From contig CAZOJY010000015.1 in assembly GCA_964580235.1 (NCBI GenBank), forward strand, positions 1 to 43,009: a stretch of DNA of 43,009 nucleotides. The letters are read 5' to 3'. The first letter of the stretch is position 1. Each line of letters opens with the position of its first letter. Source of the stretch: G020348385 sp964580235 (GTDB lineage: Bacteria; Acidobacteriota; Aminicenantia; Aminicenantales; Aminicenantaceae). Below, piece by piece: positions 1 to 7,372 of the stretch. Position numbers and translations under genes: made by a program. Under the pieces are notes generated by a model, which was given only the letters and a program-made list of their open reading frames with translations, did no database searches and was not told the DNA's origin.

Positions 1-60
1 TTTCCGGTAACGTGTCCCTTGATTTTAAGCTCGCACATGAATTATCCAGGTTAATTAATC
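1..60 (+). repeat. Partial copy of a dispersed palindromic repeat
   Basis: Positions 7-43 match 5513-5549 with a single difference (c for t at 32). Positions 36-60 resemble 5572-5597, the right half of a perfect palindrome. The left part of the element is cut by the window edge. It ends about 20 bp before the trpB ribosome binding site. No protein-coding potential is seen. A REP/MITE-like intergenic repeat is my inference. Confidence 0.7.
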
Positions 61-81
61 TTTTAGAAAGGAGAGAGTTAC

Positions 82-1458
82 ATGACAACAAAAAAGATAC
101 TGCTCAAAGAAGAGGACATTCCAAGGCAATGGTACAATCTCGCCGCAGACCTCCCCTCCCCTCCAAAACCTCCTCTTGGGCCTGACGGGAATCCTGTATC
201 GCCCGATATGCTCGCTCCCGTTTTCCCCATGAATCTAATCGAACAGGAGGTGAGTCAGGAACGCTGGATCGATATTCCAGAAGAAGTGATCGAAATTCTT
301 TATCGCTGGAGACCATCTCCCCTGCGCCGAGCGACCTATCTAGAAAAATACTTAAAAACACCTGCGCGCATCTATTACAAGGACGAAAGTGTAAGTCCTC
401 CCGGGAGTCACAAGCCGAATACATCTGTTGCTCAGGCATGGTACAACAAACAATTCGGCATCGAACGCTTAACCACTGAAACAGGTGCAGGTCAATGGGG
501 AAGCGCTCTCGCTTTTGCCTGCAAGCTGATTGGTCTGGAATGCAAGGTTTATATGGTGAGGATCAGTTTTACCCAGAAACCCTACCGCAAGGTGATGATG
601 CAGGTTTGGGGAGCAAACTGCGTCTCTAGTCCGAGCACCGAAACTCAAGCCGGCCGAGACATTTTGGAGAAAATGCCCGACACATCAGGAAGCCTGGGAA
701 TAGCCATCAGCGAAGCCATCGAAGCAGCGGTTACGGATAAAACGGGAAAAACGCGCTACTCGCTAGGCAGTGTTCTGAATCATGTGCTCCTCCACCAGAG
801 TATAATTGGTCTCGAGGCCAAAAAACAGTTGGAATCGATCGGCGAGAAGCTGCCGGATGTTGTTATCGGCTGCGCTGGAGGCGGCAGCAATTTTGCAGGT
901 TTGTCGTTTCCGTTTGTTTATGATAAGATCAACGGCGCCGAAATCGAGATAATCCCGACAGAACCCGAAGCCTGCCCGACGATGACCCGGGCTCCTTATG
1001 CCTACGACCATGGAGATACCGCTCGTATGACGCCGCTGCTGCCGATGTATTCGCTCGGGCACACATTCGTTCCTCCTCCAATTCATGCCGGAGGCCTTCG
1101 TTACCACGGGATGGCACCTCTCGTGAGCCAGGGGATTGTGGAAGGACTTTTGCATCCTCGAGCTTTTCATCAGCTCAAATGCTACGAATCTGCTGTTCTC
1201 TGGGCCCAAACAGAGGGAACCATAACAGCGCCCGAAACCAGCCACGCCGTGGCCTGTGTTATCGACGAAGCCCAAAAAGCTGCAGAGGAAGGAAAAGAGA
1301 AGGTTATTTTGTTCAATTACAGCGGTCATGGACTGTTGGATCTTTCAGGATACCAGAGTTATTTTGCCAGCGAGCTGTCCGATTATTCCCTCCCTGACGA
1401 AGAGCTTGAAAGATACCAAGAAGCCTTAAAAGGCTTTCCCAAACCAGAAGAAAAATGA
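82..1458 (+). CDS. trpB: Tryptophan synthase beta chain, TrpB2-type (stand-alone)
   Basis: PLP enzyme of the tryptophan synthase beta family, which condenses indole with L-serine. The 458-residue length and long N-terminal segment fit the TrpB2 subfamily rather than the about 400-residue TrpB1. Visible motifs are the PLP lysine in SHKPNTS (Lys111), ETGAGQWGSALA (133-144) and the phosphate-binding loop GGGSN (266-270). The ATG at 82 follows a strong aaggagag site. No trpA or other trp gene is nearby, so it may work on free indole, as suggested for other TrpB2 proteins. Its stop overlaps the next start (ATGA). The convergent neighbours metabolise aromatic 2-oxoacids, hinting at a shared aromatic amino-acid theme. 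Confidence 0.93.
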   Translation: MTTKKILLKEEDIPRQWYNLAADLPSPPKPPLGPDGNPVSPDMLAPVFPMNLIEQEVSQERWIDIPEEVIEILYRWRPSPLRRATYLEKYLKTPARIYYKDESVSPPGSHKPNTSVAQAWYNKQFGIERLTTETGAGQWGSALAFACKLIGLECKVYMVRISFTQKPYRKVMMQVWGANCVSSPSTETQAGRDILEKMPDTSGSLGIAISEAIEAAVTDKTGKTRYSLGSVLNHVLLHQSIIGLEAKKQLESIGEKLPDVVIGCAGGGSNFAGLSFPFVYDKINGAEIEIIPTEPEACPTMTRAPYAYDHGDTARMTPLLPMYSLGHTFVPPPIHAGGLRYHGMAPLVSQGIVEGLLHPRAFHQLKCYESAVLWAQTEGTITAPETSHAVACVIDEAQKAAEEGKEKVILFNYSGHGLLDLSGYQSYFASELSDYSLPDEELERYQEALKGFPKPEEK

Positions 1459-1739
1459 AGGAAATGGAAGATCAAAAAATTGGCACTCATGATCATCTGC
1501 TGCAGCACTGCCGGATGCTGGGTCACAGAGTGCCTTTCGAGTACTGCCGGAGCATGAACACAAATCTTCCCTGCAGTAAAATCCTCTATTGTTGGAAAAA
1601 CATCCTGCCGATTGATGCATTTATCCGGCAGAATTATTCAGACGATGAAATTGCATTTTGTTTCAAAGGCCCCCCACCGAAGCTGGTTCAGATCTATGAG
1701 TTTATGAGAAAAGCAACTGAAAAACCGCGCGGAAAATAA
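1455..1739 (+). CDS. Small Cys-containing protein translationally coupled to trpB
   Basis: A 94-residue protein whose ATG overlaps the trpB stop codon by 4 bp, so the two are probably translated together. It has a Cys/aromatic pattern: HCRMLGHRVPFEYCR (18-32), LPC (38-40) and CW (46-47), giving four Cys within 30 residues. The C-terminal half is helical and charged. The pattern looks like a small metal-binding or structural Cys motif, and I have the impression of similar uncharacterised proteins in anaerobes, but I cannot name a family. There is no signal peptide or membrane segment. The gene is probably real because of coupling, composition and a clean convergent end before iorB. Confidence 0.7.
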   Translation: MKEMEDQKIGTHDHLLQHCRMLGHRVPFEYCRSMNTNLPCSKILYCWKNILPIDAFIRQNYSDDEIAFCFKGPPPKLVQIYEFMRKATEKPRGK

Positions 1740-1772
1740 TGCCGAAGGATTGCCAGGAAGGTTGAGGATAAC

Positions 1773-2330
1773 TTAAAGCCGGCCTTTTTGAAGACCCCAT
1801 TCAAATGCCTTGATATTCATCTCCAGGTCTTTTTTCCGGCTGACTTTTTCCAATACGGATCTTGTGTCATCCGGACTAAACGGAACAAGTCCTGAACCCA
1901 CAGAATAACCAATGAGCACGATATTGGCAGACCGCATAAAACCAATTTGGAAGGCCGCTTCGCCTGCATCAAAGGCTTTGACGACGATCTTTTTTTTCTT
2001 CAAATGAGCTAAAACCTCGGGGTTGAAATGCCCGGCATCTTCAAGGTTTACGAAACAAGCACCACCGCTTTTTAAAAATTTCAAGTTCCTGTAGGCCTCC
2101 TCTTCTGTGAATGAATACAGAAAGTCTGCCGAGCCCGTTCTGATCAATGGACTATGAAAATTGCCCAGCTTCAGATGAACGGACACTGAACCTCCCCGCT
2201 GGCTCATGCCATGAGTTTCAGAGCCAAGGACATTCAATCCCAATTTGACTCCCAACTCTGAAAAAATCCTTGAAGCGAATAATATTCCCTGTCCGCCGAT
2301 TCCAGCGAGTATGATCTGAATTTTCATCAT
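1773..2330 (-). CDS. iorB: Indolepyruvate:ferredoxin oxidoreductase, beta subunit
   Basis: Gamma-type (POR/IOR) domain subunit, 185 residues, the normal length. The N-terminus IILAGIGGQGILFASRI and the ETHGMSQRGGSVSVHLKLG segment are hallmark motifs of IorB. With IorA it oxidatively decarboxylates aryl pyruvates to aryl-acetyl-CoA and reduces ferredoxin, or runs in reverse. It starts 11 bp after iorA on the same strand, so the two form one operon. Two consecutive ATGs (2330 and 2327) are possible starts. It ends 33 bp from the convergent small protein gene, with no clear terminator between them. Confidence 0.94.
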   Translation of the reverse strand: MMKIQIILAGIGGQGILFASRIFSELGVKLGLNVLGSETHGMSQRGGSVSVHLKLGNFHSPLIRTGSADFLYSFTEEEAYRNLKFLKSGGACFVNLEDAGHFNPEVLAHLKKKKIVVKAFDAGEAAFQIGFMRSANIVLIGYSVGSGLVPFSPDDTRSVLEKVSRKKDLEMNIKAFEWGLQKGRL

Positions 2331-2341
2331 CGAATTATCCG

Positions 2342-4222
2342 CTACATGCCATGCTCATCCTTTGGAACGATGGCCTCCCTAGGGCACACAGCGATACACA
2401 CACCGCAATCTGCACACAACACCCTGTCGATCTCGACAATTTTTTCTCTCTCGTTTATGCGAAGAGCCGGGCATTCGAAAAAATCGATGCAGTACATGCA
2501 CCCATTGCACTCTTCGGTAATGGCAACTTTTGCGGGCTTTTCTTGGCACGCATGGGGGTATCGGATGAGACAGGGATGTCTTGCGATGATCACCGCAATT
2601 CCTCTTTCTTTTTTTTGTGTGTATTCCCTCGCTTCCTTTAGCAGGCTCATGAGGTTTTTCATTTCATAGGGATCAATGGTCTTGATCCAATTGACTCCAC
2701 ATCCCTTGACCAAGTCCTCAAGAGGAATGGCTCTCCCCACGCTTCCATCGGCGGTGATCCCTATACCTGGAGTAGGCTGCATGCCCGTCATCGCTGTTAT
2801 TTCGTTATCCAGGATAACCAGGATAAACCGGGCATTGTTGTAAACGGCATTCAAAAGAGAGGCCGTCCCAGAGTGGTAAAACGTGGAATCTCCTATGGTT
2901 GCGATTATAGGAACATCGTTTTCATCCTGATGATAGGCTTGATAGAATCCGCTGGCAAAAGTGATTCCTGCCCCCATATCGAGTACTGTATCCACGGCTT
3001 TCAGGTTGAGCCCGAGGGTGTAGCAGCCGATGTCGCTTGGATAAACCCCCTTGGGAAATGTCTTCTTGATGGCAAAAAAGGCCGCTCTTTCCGGACACCC
3101 TGCGCACAATGTGGGTTTTCGTACCGGAAGCCCAAGATTTCCAACGAGCTTTTCAAGCTCGGGATCTAAAATCGGATTCAGTTTGGCAATCTTGAATTCT
3201 CGAAGTGTATCTGCTAAAATCTCATACAAAACTTCAGGAGATAATTCACCCTGGAGAGGGACATGGCCGGTCAGCCTTCCCAGAACTTTTCTCTTGTCCA
3301 TGATTTGAGACTCAATCACCAAATCGGGCTCCTCGATCACCAAAACCTTATTGAATCGACCGACGAATTTGGAAATTCTTTTTTGCGGAAGCGGAAAAGG
3401 AGTCCCGATCTTCAGCAGACTTAAAACCCCTTTCAAATCGAATTCTTCCAACATATCCATGATCGCAACAAAACTTGCACTGCAGGTGATGATTCCCAGA
3501 GATGCATTTCGAGAGGAGACCGCTTCATAATTCCATTTGGTGTTTTTTTCAAACCGTTCTTGTATTTTAAAAAGGGTATCATTCAGCTTGGAATGAAGGA
3601 TAAGCCTGTAACGGGGTGTTGCGGCCCATCTCTCAGGATCCTTCTCGAAATGCGCCGGACGGTCAAGGACTTCAGGAGTCAGAAGATTCACGCTCTGTTT
3701 TCCGTGGGAGATTCTGATAGTCGGCCGCAGGAGCACGGGGATCTGGAATTCCTCGGAAAGCTCAAAGGCTTCTTTAACCATCTCCTTGGCCTCCTGGGGA
3801 GTGGATGGATCATAGGCAGGGATTTTGGCAAACATGGCATAAAACCGGGAATCCTGCTCGGTCTGAGAACTGTGGGGCCCTGGATCATCGCAGCTGATAA
3901 TAATCAATCCACCGACAACACCCGTATAGGCTGAACTCATCAGAGAATCAGAGGCCACATTAAGCCCCACCTGTTTCATGGCGACGGCAGCCCTCTTTCC
4001 GGTTAGGCTTGCCGCTAAGGCATTATCAAAGGCCACTTTTTCGTTTGTCGACCACTCGATATAGGTATCCAACCCCAGCTCTTTTTTAAGAGAAACAACG
4101 GCAGGGATGATCTCAGAACTCGGAGTCCCCGGATAAGAGGTCACAACATGACACCCGCTCTCGACAATCCCCCTTGCGATGGCAACATTCCCCAACAGAA
4201 CTCTGACCTTTTCGTCTCGCAT
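2342..4222 (-). CDS. iorA: Indolepyruvate:ferredoxin oxidoreductase, alpha subunit
   Basis: Thiamine-diphosphate, iron-sulfur subunit of 626 residues. It holds an N-terminal pyrimidine-binding domain (YPGTPSSEI near 30) and a central TPP-binding domain with GDSTFYHSG. The C-terminus carries a ferredoxin segment with two 4Fe-4S motifs: CNGCMYCIDFFEC (572-584) and CADCGVCIAVC (603-613). The CAGCPERAAF motif before the TPP domain is typical of IorA. It uses aromatic 2-oxoacids made by transamination, and the hisC-like aminotransferase 49 bp upstream could provide them. The neighbourhood therefore predicts ferredoxin-linked aromatic amino-acid fermentation or, in reverse, synthesis from aryl acetates. 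Confidence 0.95.
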   Translation of the reverse strand: MRDEKVRVLLGNVAIARGIVESGCHVVTSYPGTPSSEIIPAVVSLKKELGLDTYIEWSTNEKVAFDNALAASLTGKRAAVAMKQVGLNVASDSLMSSAYTGVVGGLIIISCDDPGPHSSQTEQDSRFYAMFAKIPAYDPSTPQEAKEMVKEAFELSEEFQIPVLLRPTIRISHGKQSVNLLTPEVLDRPAHFEKDPERWAATPRYRLILHSKLNDTLFKIQERFEKNTKWNYEAVSSRNASLGIITCSASFVAIMDMLEEFDLKGVLSLLKIGTPFPLPQKRISKFVGRFNKVLVIEEPDLVIESQIMDKRKVLGRLTGHVPLQGELSPEVLYEILADTLREFKIAKLNPILDPELEKLVGNLGLPVRKPTLCAGCPERAAFFAIKKTFPKGVYPSDIGCYTLGLNLKAVDTVLDMGAGITFASGFYQAYHQDENDVPIIATIGDSTFYHSGTASLLNAVYNNARFILVILDNEITAMTGMQPTPGIGITADGSVGRAIPLEDLVKGCGVNWIKTIDPYEMKNLMSLLKEAREYTQKKERGIAVIIARHPCLIRYPHACQEKPAKVAITEECNGCMYCIDFFECPALRINEREKIVEIDRVLCADCGVCIAVCPREAIVPKDEHGM

Positions 4223-4271
4223 CGTCTATTTATCTGACTTCTCGTGTCGTTCAAATTGTAAAAAAAATGGA

Positions 4272-5393
4272 CTAAACACTATTTTTATAGATTTTCGTGA
4301 ACGCATCCAAAAATCTTTTGTTTTGCTCTGGAGTGCCTATAGTTACACGCAAAAAAGTAGGCTTCCCGTACATGGATAAAGGCCTAACGATGATGCCTTT
4401 TTTCTGAAGCTTTTCAGCTAAGGATTCTGTATCGGTCTTCACATCAATAGTCACAAAATTTGTTTCAGAAGGAATACAGAAGATACCAAGATCTTCAAAA
4501 TGTTTATAGAGATATTCCTTCCCTTTTTCGTTTATCTCTTTGGTTCTTTTAACATGGTCATTATCCCTCAGCGCTTCTACCGCTCCAATCTGCCCTAACC
4601 TGTTGACGGAAAAAGGAGGACTCACCATATCGATCGCATGGACAAATTCATTTCTTGCCACACCATATCCTACGCGAAAGCCGGCCAGGCCGTACATTTT
4701 GGAAAACGTTCGCAATACGATCACATTTCTTCCTTCCTCGATAAATCGCAAGGATTGCGGATAATCCCGATGGTTCACATAATCGTGATAAGCCTCATCC
4801 AAAACCACCACCATATCGTCCGGGATCTTCTCCATAAATTTTGAGATTTCTTTGTGCGTCATCATCGTGCCTATCGGATTCATCGGATTGTCAAGATAGA
4901 CTATTTTGGTATCATGGGTAAGGGATTCTCTGATAGCATCAAGATCATGACGATACTTCCTGAGAGGAATTTCCACCAATTGACATCCTATTATTTGGGC
5001 AACGATCTTTGCCATGATGAAGGAAGACTGACTCATGACAAATGTATCTTCCGGATTCAGGAAGGCAATTCCCAAGAGAAGGATCAACTCTGTGGTTCCA
5101 TTGCCAATTCTCAAATTTCCAGGAGAAACATGCAGATGTTCTGCCAATCTCTCCTTTAAATGATAGCAACTATTGTCAGGATACAGATGGGCTTCTTTCA
5201 GACTTTTTTGAATGGCCTCGACAGCAAGCGGTGATGGCCCGAGAGGATTTTCATTCGAGGCCAATTTACAGATTTCTTCTTTTAATGCAAGTTCTCTTTT
5301 GAGCACTTCTGCAGGTTTTCCTGGTTGGTATTGCTCAACTTTTAAGACATTATTTCTTATTAATTTTTTCACGATGTAACCTGAATTATTCAT
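4272..5393 (-). CDS. hisC: Histidinol-phosphate / aromatic aminotransferase (class I/II, HisC family)
   Basis: PLP aminotransferase with the HisC-type N-terminus EQYQPGKPAEVLKREL, SNENPLGPSP (46-55), NPIGT, DEAY (199-202) and the Schiff-base lysine in RTFSKMYGLAGFRVGYG (Lys232). HisC proteins often also transaminate aromatic amino acids. With iorAB directly downstream, and no his genes here, an aromatic role is plausible. The start is uncertain. The ATG at 5393 lies inside a dispersed repeat (5377-5396) and has no ribosome binding site, whereas a GTG at 5372 is preceded by AGG at a 7-nt spacing. The protein would then begin VKKLIRNNVL, which matches normal family length better. Confidence 0.88.
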   Translation of the reverse strand: MNNSGYIVKKLIRNNVLKVEQYQPGKPAEVLKRELALKEEICKLASNENPLGPSPLAVEAIQKSLKEAHLYPDNSCYHLKERLAEHLHVSPGNLRIGNGTTELILLLGIAFLNPEDTFVMSQSSFIMAKIVAQIIGCQLVEIPLRKYRHDLDAIRESLTHDTKIVYLDNPMNPIGTMMTHKEISKFMEKIPDDMVVVLDEAYHDYVNHRDYPQSLRFIEEGRNVIVLRTFSKMYGLAGFRVGYGVARNEFVHAIDMVSPPFSVNRLGQIGAVEALRDNDHVKRTKEINEKGKEYLYKHFEDLGIFCIPSETNFVTIDVKTDTESLAEKLQKKGIIVRPLSMYGKPTFLRVTIGTPEQNKRFLDAFTKIYKNSV

Positions 5394-5396
5394 AAA
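5377..5396 (-). repeat. Dispersed 20-bp repeat box (copy 1)
   Basis: The minus strand reads TTTATGAATAATTCAGGTTA, an exact match to 27065-27084 on the plus strand and a close relative of 36-55 and 5541-5557. It covers the upstream ATG candidate of the hisC-like gene, so the repeat either supplied a new start codon or has inserted next to the native GTG start. Confidence 0.75.
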
Positions 5397-5441
5397 TATG
5401 ATTTTTTTTACCGGAATTTAATACTATATGCGTTGAAATCA

Positions 5442-5526
5442 GGGACATGTACCGGAAATTTAAGGGACACGTTACCGATTTTAAAAAAATCGGTACATGT
5501 CCCGAACTTCCTGTAACGTGTCCCTT
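5442..5526. repeat. Nested inverted repeats (REP/MITE-like element)
   Basis: Three inverted repeats are nested. GGGACATGTACCG (5442-5454) pairs with 5491-5503. AAGGGACACGTTAC (5462-5475) pairs with 5513-5526. TACCGATTTT (5473-5482) pairs with 5486-5495 around a 3-nt loop. The third stem competes with the first for 5491-5495. The right arm recurs at the window start. There is no open reading frame. It looks like a non-autonomous, transposase-dependent intergenic repeat (inference). Confidence 0.8.
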
Positions 5527-5562
5527 GATTTTAAGCTTGCACATGAATAATTCAAGGTAGCC

Positions 5563-5584
5563 TGGATAATTCATGAATTATCCA
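5563..5584. repeat. Perfect 22-bp palindrome
   Basis: The sequence 5563-5584 is a perfect palindrome centred on tca|tga, with half-site TGGATAATTCA. Its right half plus following bases recurs at 36-60. It adjoins the nested inverted repeats and is probably the right part of the same element, although a dimeric-protein operator is possible. The rest of 5394-5793 (about 400 bp without a gene) holds these repeats and the promoter at 5725-5753. Confidence 0.75.
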
Positions 5585-5724
5585 AGGTAAATAATCCAGA
5601 CTAGATTGCTGAGGAATAGATTATTAATGAACTGTATTTAAAAAGCAAGTGAGAATTGATGTTGAACCAAAAAATTTCACTCAAAAAAATTGTGAGCACA
5701 AATTGCAACCATATCGGCGCCCTT

Positions 5725-5753
5725 TTGACATCATATCATAGCTGTGTTATAAA
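5725..5753 (+). promoter_or_regulatory. Sigma-70-type promoter of the mce-acd-fix-etf operon
   Basis: The -35 box TTGACA (5725-5730) is a perfect consensus. A 17-bp spacer separates it from TATAAA (5748-5753), which matches the -10 consensus at 5 of 6 positions. The predicted transcript starts near 5760 and leaves a leader of about 35 nt ending in the agggaggc ribosome binding site of the first gene. This is the best housekeeping promoter I see in the window. Confidence 0.8.
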
Positions 5754-5793
5754 TTTTTCACCTCCAGACATTTGATCCATAGGGAGGCTACAC

Positions 5794-6210
5794 ATGATAA
5801 AAAAAATCAGTCACCTGGGGATGGCTGTGAAGAATCTCGAAGAGGCGCGGGACTTTTACCGTTCGGTATTCAAGCTGGAATCCTCCGATCCTATTATCGG
5901 CGGAGACGGCACGTTGAGGGTGAGCATGGTCAAGGTCGGGGAGGTTTCGATCGAACTTCTCGAGCCCATCGGGAACGAAGGGGTGATGGCTAAATACCTG
6001 GAAAAACGCGGCGAGGGCTTTCACCATATCTGCTACGATGTGGACGATATCGATGCAGCGGTTACGTCGCTCAAAGAGTCGGGAATGGATGTCCTTGGAG
6101 AACCAAAACCTGGTGCCGAAGGCAAAAGCGTTTTCCTCCACCCTCGAGGAACATTCGGTATCCTGGTTGAGTTGGTCGAAAAAGAAGAAAGAGCTGAAAA
6201 TGGATTTTGA
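5794..6210 (+). CDS. mce: Methylmalonyl-CoA epimerase
   Basis: Vicinal-oxygen-chelate (glyoxalase-fold) protein of 138 residues that interconverts (R)- and (S)-methylmalonyl-CoA. Family motifs are KISHLGMAVKNLEEA at the N-terminus, IELLEPIG, GEGFHHICYDVDD and a C-terminal FGILVELVE. His7, His77/78 and Glu126 fit the metal-binding positions. The ATG at 5794 has a good agggaggc site. No mutase or carboxylase subunit is present here, so propionyl-CoA metabolism must be completed elsewhere. It is the first gene of a co-directional operon and its end overlaps the next gene by 11 bp. Confidence 0.92.
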   Translation: MIKKISHLGMAVKNLEEARDFYRSVFKLESSDPIIGGDGTLRVSMVKVGEVSIELLEPIGNEGVMAKYLEKRGEGFHHICYDVDDIDAAVTSLKESGMDVLGEPKPGAEGKSVFLHPRGTFGILVELVEKEERAENGF

Positions 6211-7354
6211 ACTGACAGAAGAACAGAAAATGTTTCAAGACATGGCCCGCAAATTCGCCGATCAGGAGATATCGCCATCGCTCAAGGAAAACGAACGTCA
6301 GGAGAAATTCGATCCCAGCATTATAAAAAAACTCGCTGCCCAAGGTCTCTTAGCTCCGCATATTCCCCAGGAATACGGAGGATTGGGGCTGGACTACCTG
6401 ACTTCGGCCATCATCTGGGAATCGCTCTGCACGGCCAGTTTATCTGTAACCCAAGCGGCAGCAAGCGGTCCCATCCAACCCGTCACCAATCTCCTGGATG
6501 CCGGAACCGAAGAACAGAAACGAAAATACATCCCTCCGGTTTGCAAGGGTGACCAGATCATGTGCGGAGCTGTGGTTGAACCCAACGCAGGGAGTGATTC
6601 ATCGATGATCGAGACCTCGGCCGTCCGCAGCGGCAACCGCTGGATCATCAACGGGACAAAAATTTTCATCACCAACGGCGAAATTGCCGACGTGGTCTTA
6701 TTTATAGCCCAGACCGACAAAAGCAAGGGACTTAAGGGGCTTGCCACTTTTATCGCCGAGAAAGATACTCCAGGATTATCCAGCACTCCTCAGAAGGGGA
6801 AGATCAGCTGGCGCGGGGGGAGCGAGGGAACGCTAAGATTCGCGGACATGGAACTGCCGCTGGGCAGCCAGGTTGGAGAGACAGGCCGTGCACTGAGGGA
6901 TGCCCTGCGGGGCATCGATGCCGCAAGGCTGTTCCTCGCTGCGGGTTCTGTCGGGCTTGCTCAAAGCTGCCTCGAGGCCTGCATCAATTATGCCAAGCAG
7001 CGCATCCAGTTCGGGAAACTCATCGGAGGTCATCAGTTGATCCAGGAAATCATCGCGGAGATGGCCACCAAAATCGAAGCGGCCAGGTGGCTGACCTACC
7101 GTGCCGCCGATCTCAAGAGCCGGGGCACAAAGCATATAAAAGAAATGTCCTATGCCAAGTATTTTGCAACGGAGACTGCTCTTTGGGTGGCATCAAAGGC
7201 CGTCAAAATCCATGGCTCCTTCGGCACTATCGACGATTATCCCGTGGGCCATCATTATCAAGATGCGATCACAGCTACCATACTCGGTGGGACCGCCCAG
7301 ATGCACCAGTTGACCATCGGGCAGCAGCTCCTGGAGATGGCAGCGTTTAGATGA
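6200..7354 (+). CDS. Acyl-CoA dehydrogenase family protein lacking the canonical catalytic Glu
   Basis: FAD protein of 384 residues with full acyl-CoA dehydrogenase architecture: MDFELTEEQKMFQDMARKFA, the flavin motif CGAVVEPNAGSDSS, and the C-terminal IHGSFGTIDDYPVGHHYQDA. I chose the ATG at 6200 because it gives the standard N-terminus and overlaps the preceding stop. An in-frame extension to 6038 would run antisense-like through mce. Oddity: the usual YEGTSEIQ motif reads LGGTAQMHQ, with Gly363 replacing the catalytic Glu. The alternative base position of isovaleryl-CoA dehydrogenase (DLER) reads DAAR (240-243). Fix/Etf genes follow immediately, so ETF is the likely electron partner. The substrate is unknown. 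Confidence 0.92.
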   Translation: MDFELTEEQKMFQDMARKFADQEISPSLKENERQEKFDPSIIKKLAAQGLLAPHIPQEYGGLGLDYLTSAIIWESLCTASLSVTQAAASGPIQPVTNLLDAGTEEQKRKYIPPVCKGDQIMCGAVVEPNAGSDSSMIETSAVRSGNRWIINGTKIFITNGEIADVVLFIAQTDKSKGLKGLATFIAEKDTPGLSSTPQKGKISWRGGSEGTLRFADMELPLGSQVGETGRALRDALRGIDAARLFLAAGSVGLAQSCLEACINYAKQRIQFGKLIGGHQLIQEIIAEMATKIEAARWLTYRAADLKSRGTKHIKEMSYAKYFATETALWVASKAVKIHGSFGTIDDYPVGHHYQDAITATILGGTAQMHQLTIGQQLLEMAAFR

Positions 7355-7372
7355 TTCATTGGGGCAGATGCT

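Noticed and set aside
6038..6199. N-terminal extension of the acyl-CoA dehydrogenase
   Set aside because: The 54 extra residues (MWTISMQRLRRSKS and on) lie in mce coding sequence in another frame and do not match the family; ATG at 6200 gives the normal start.
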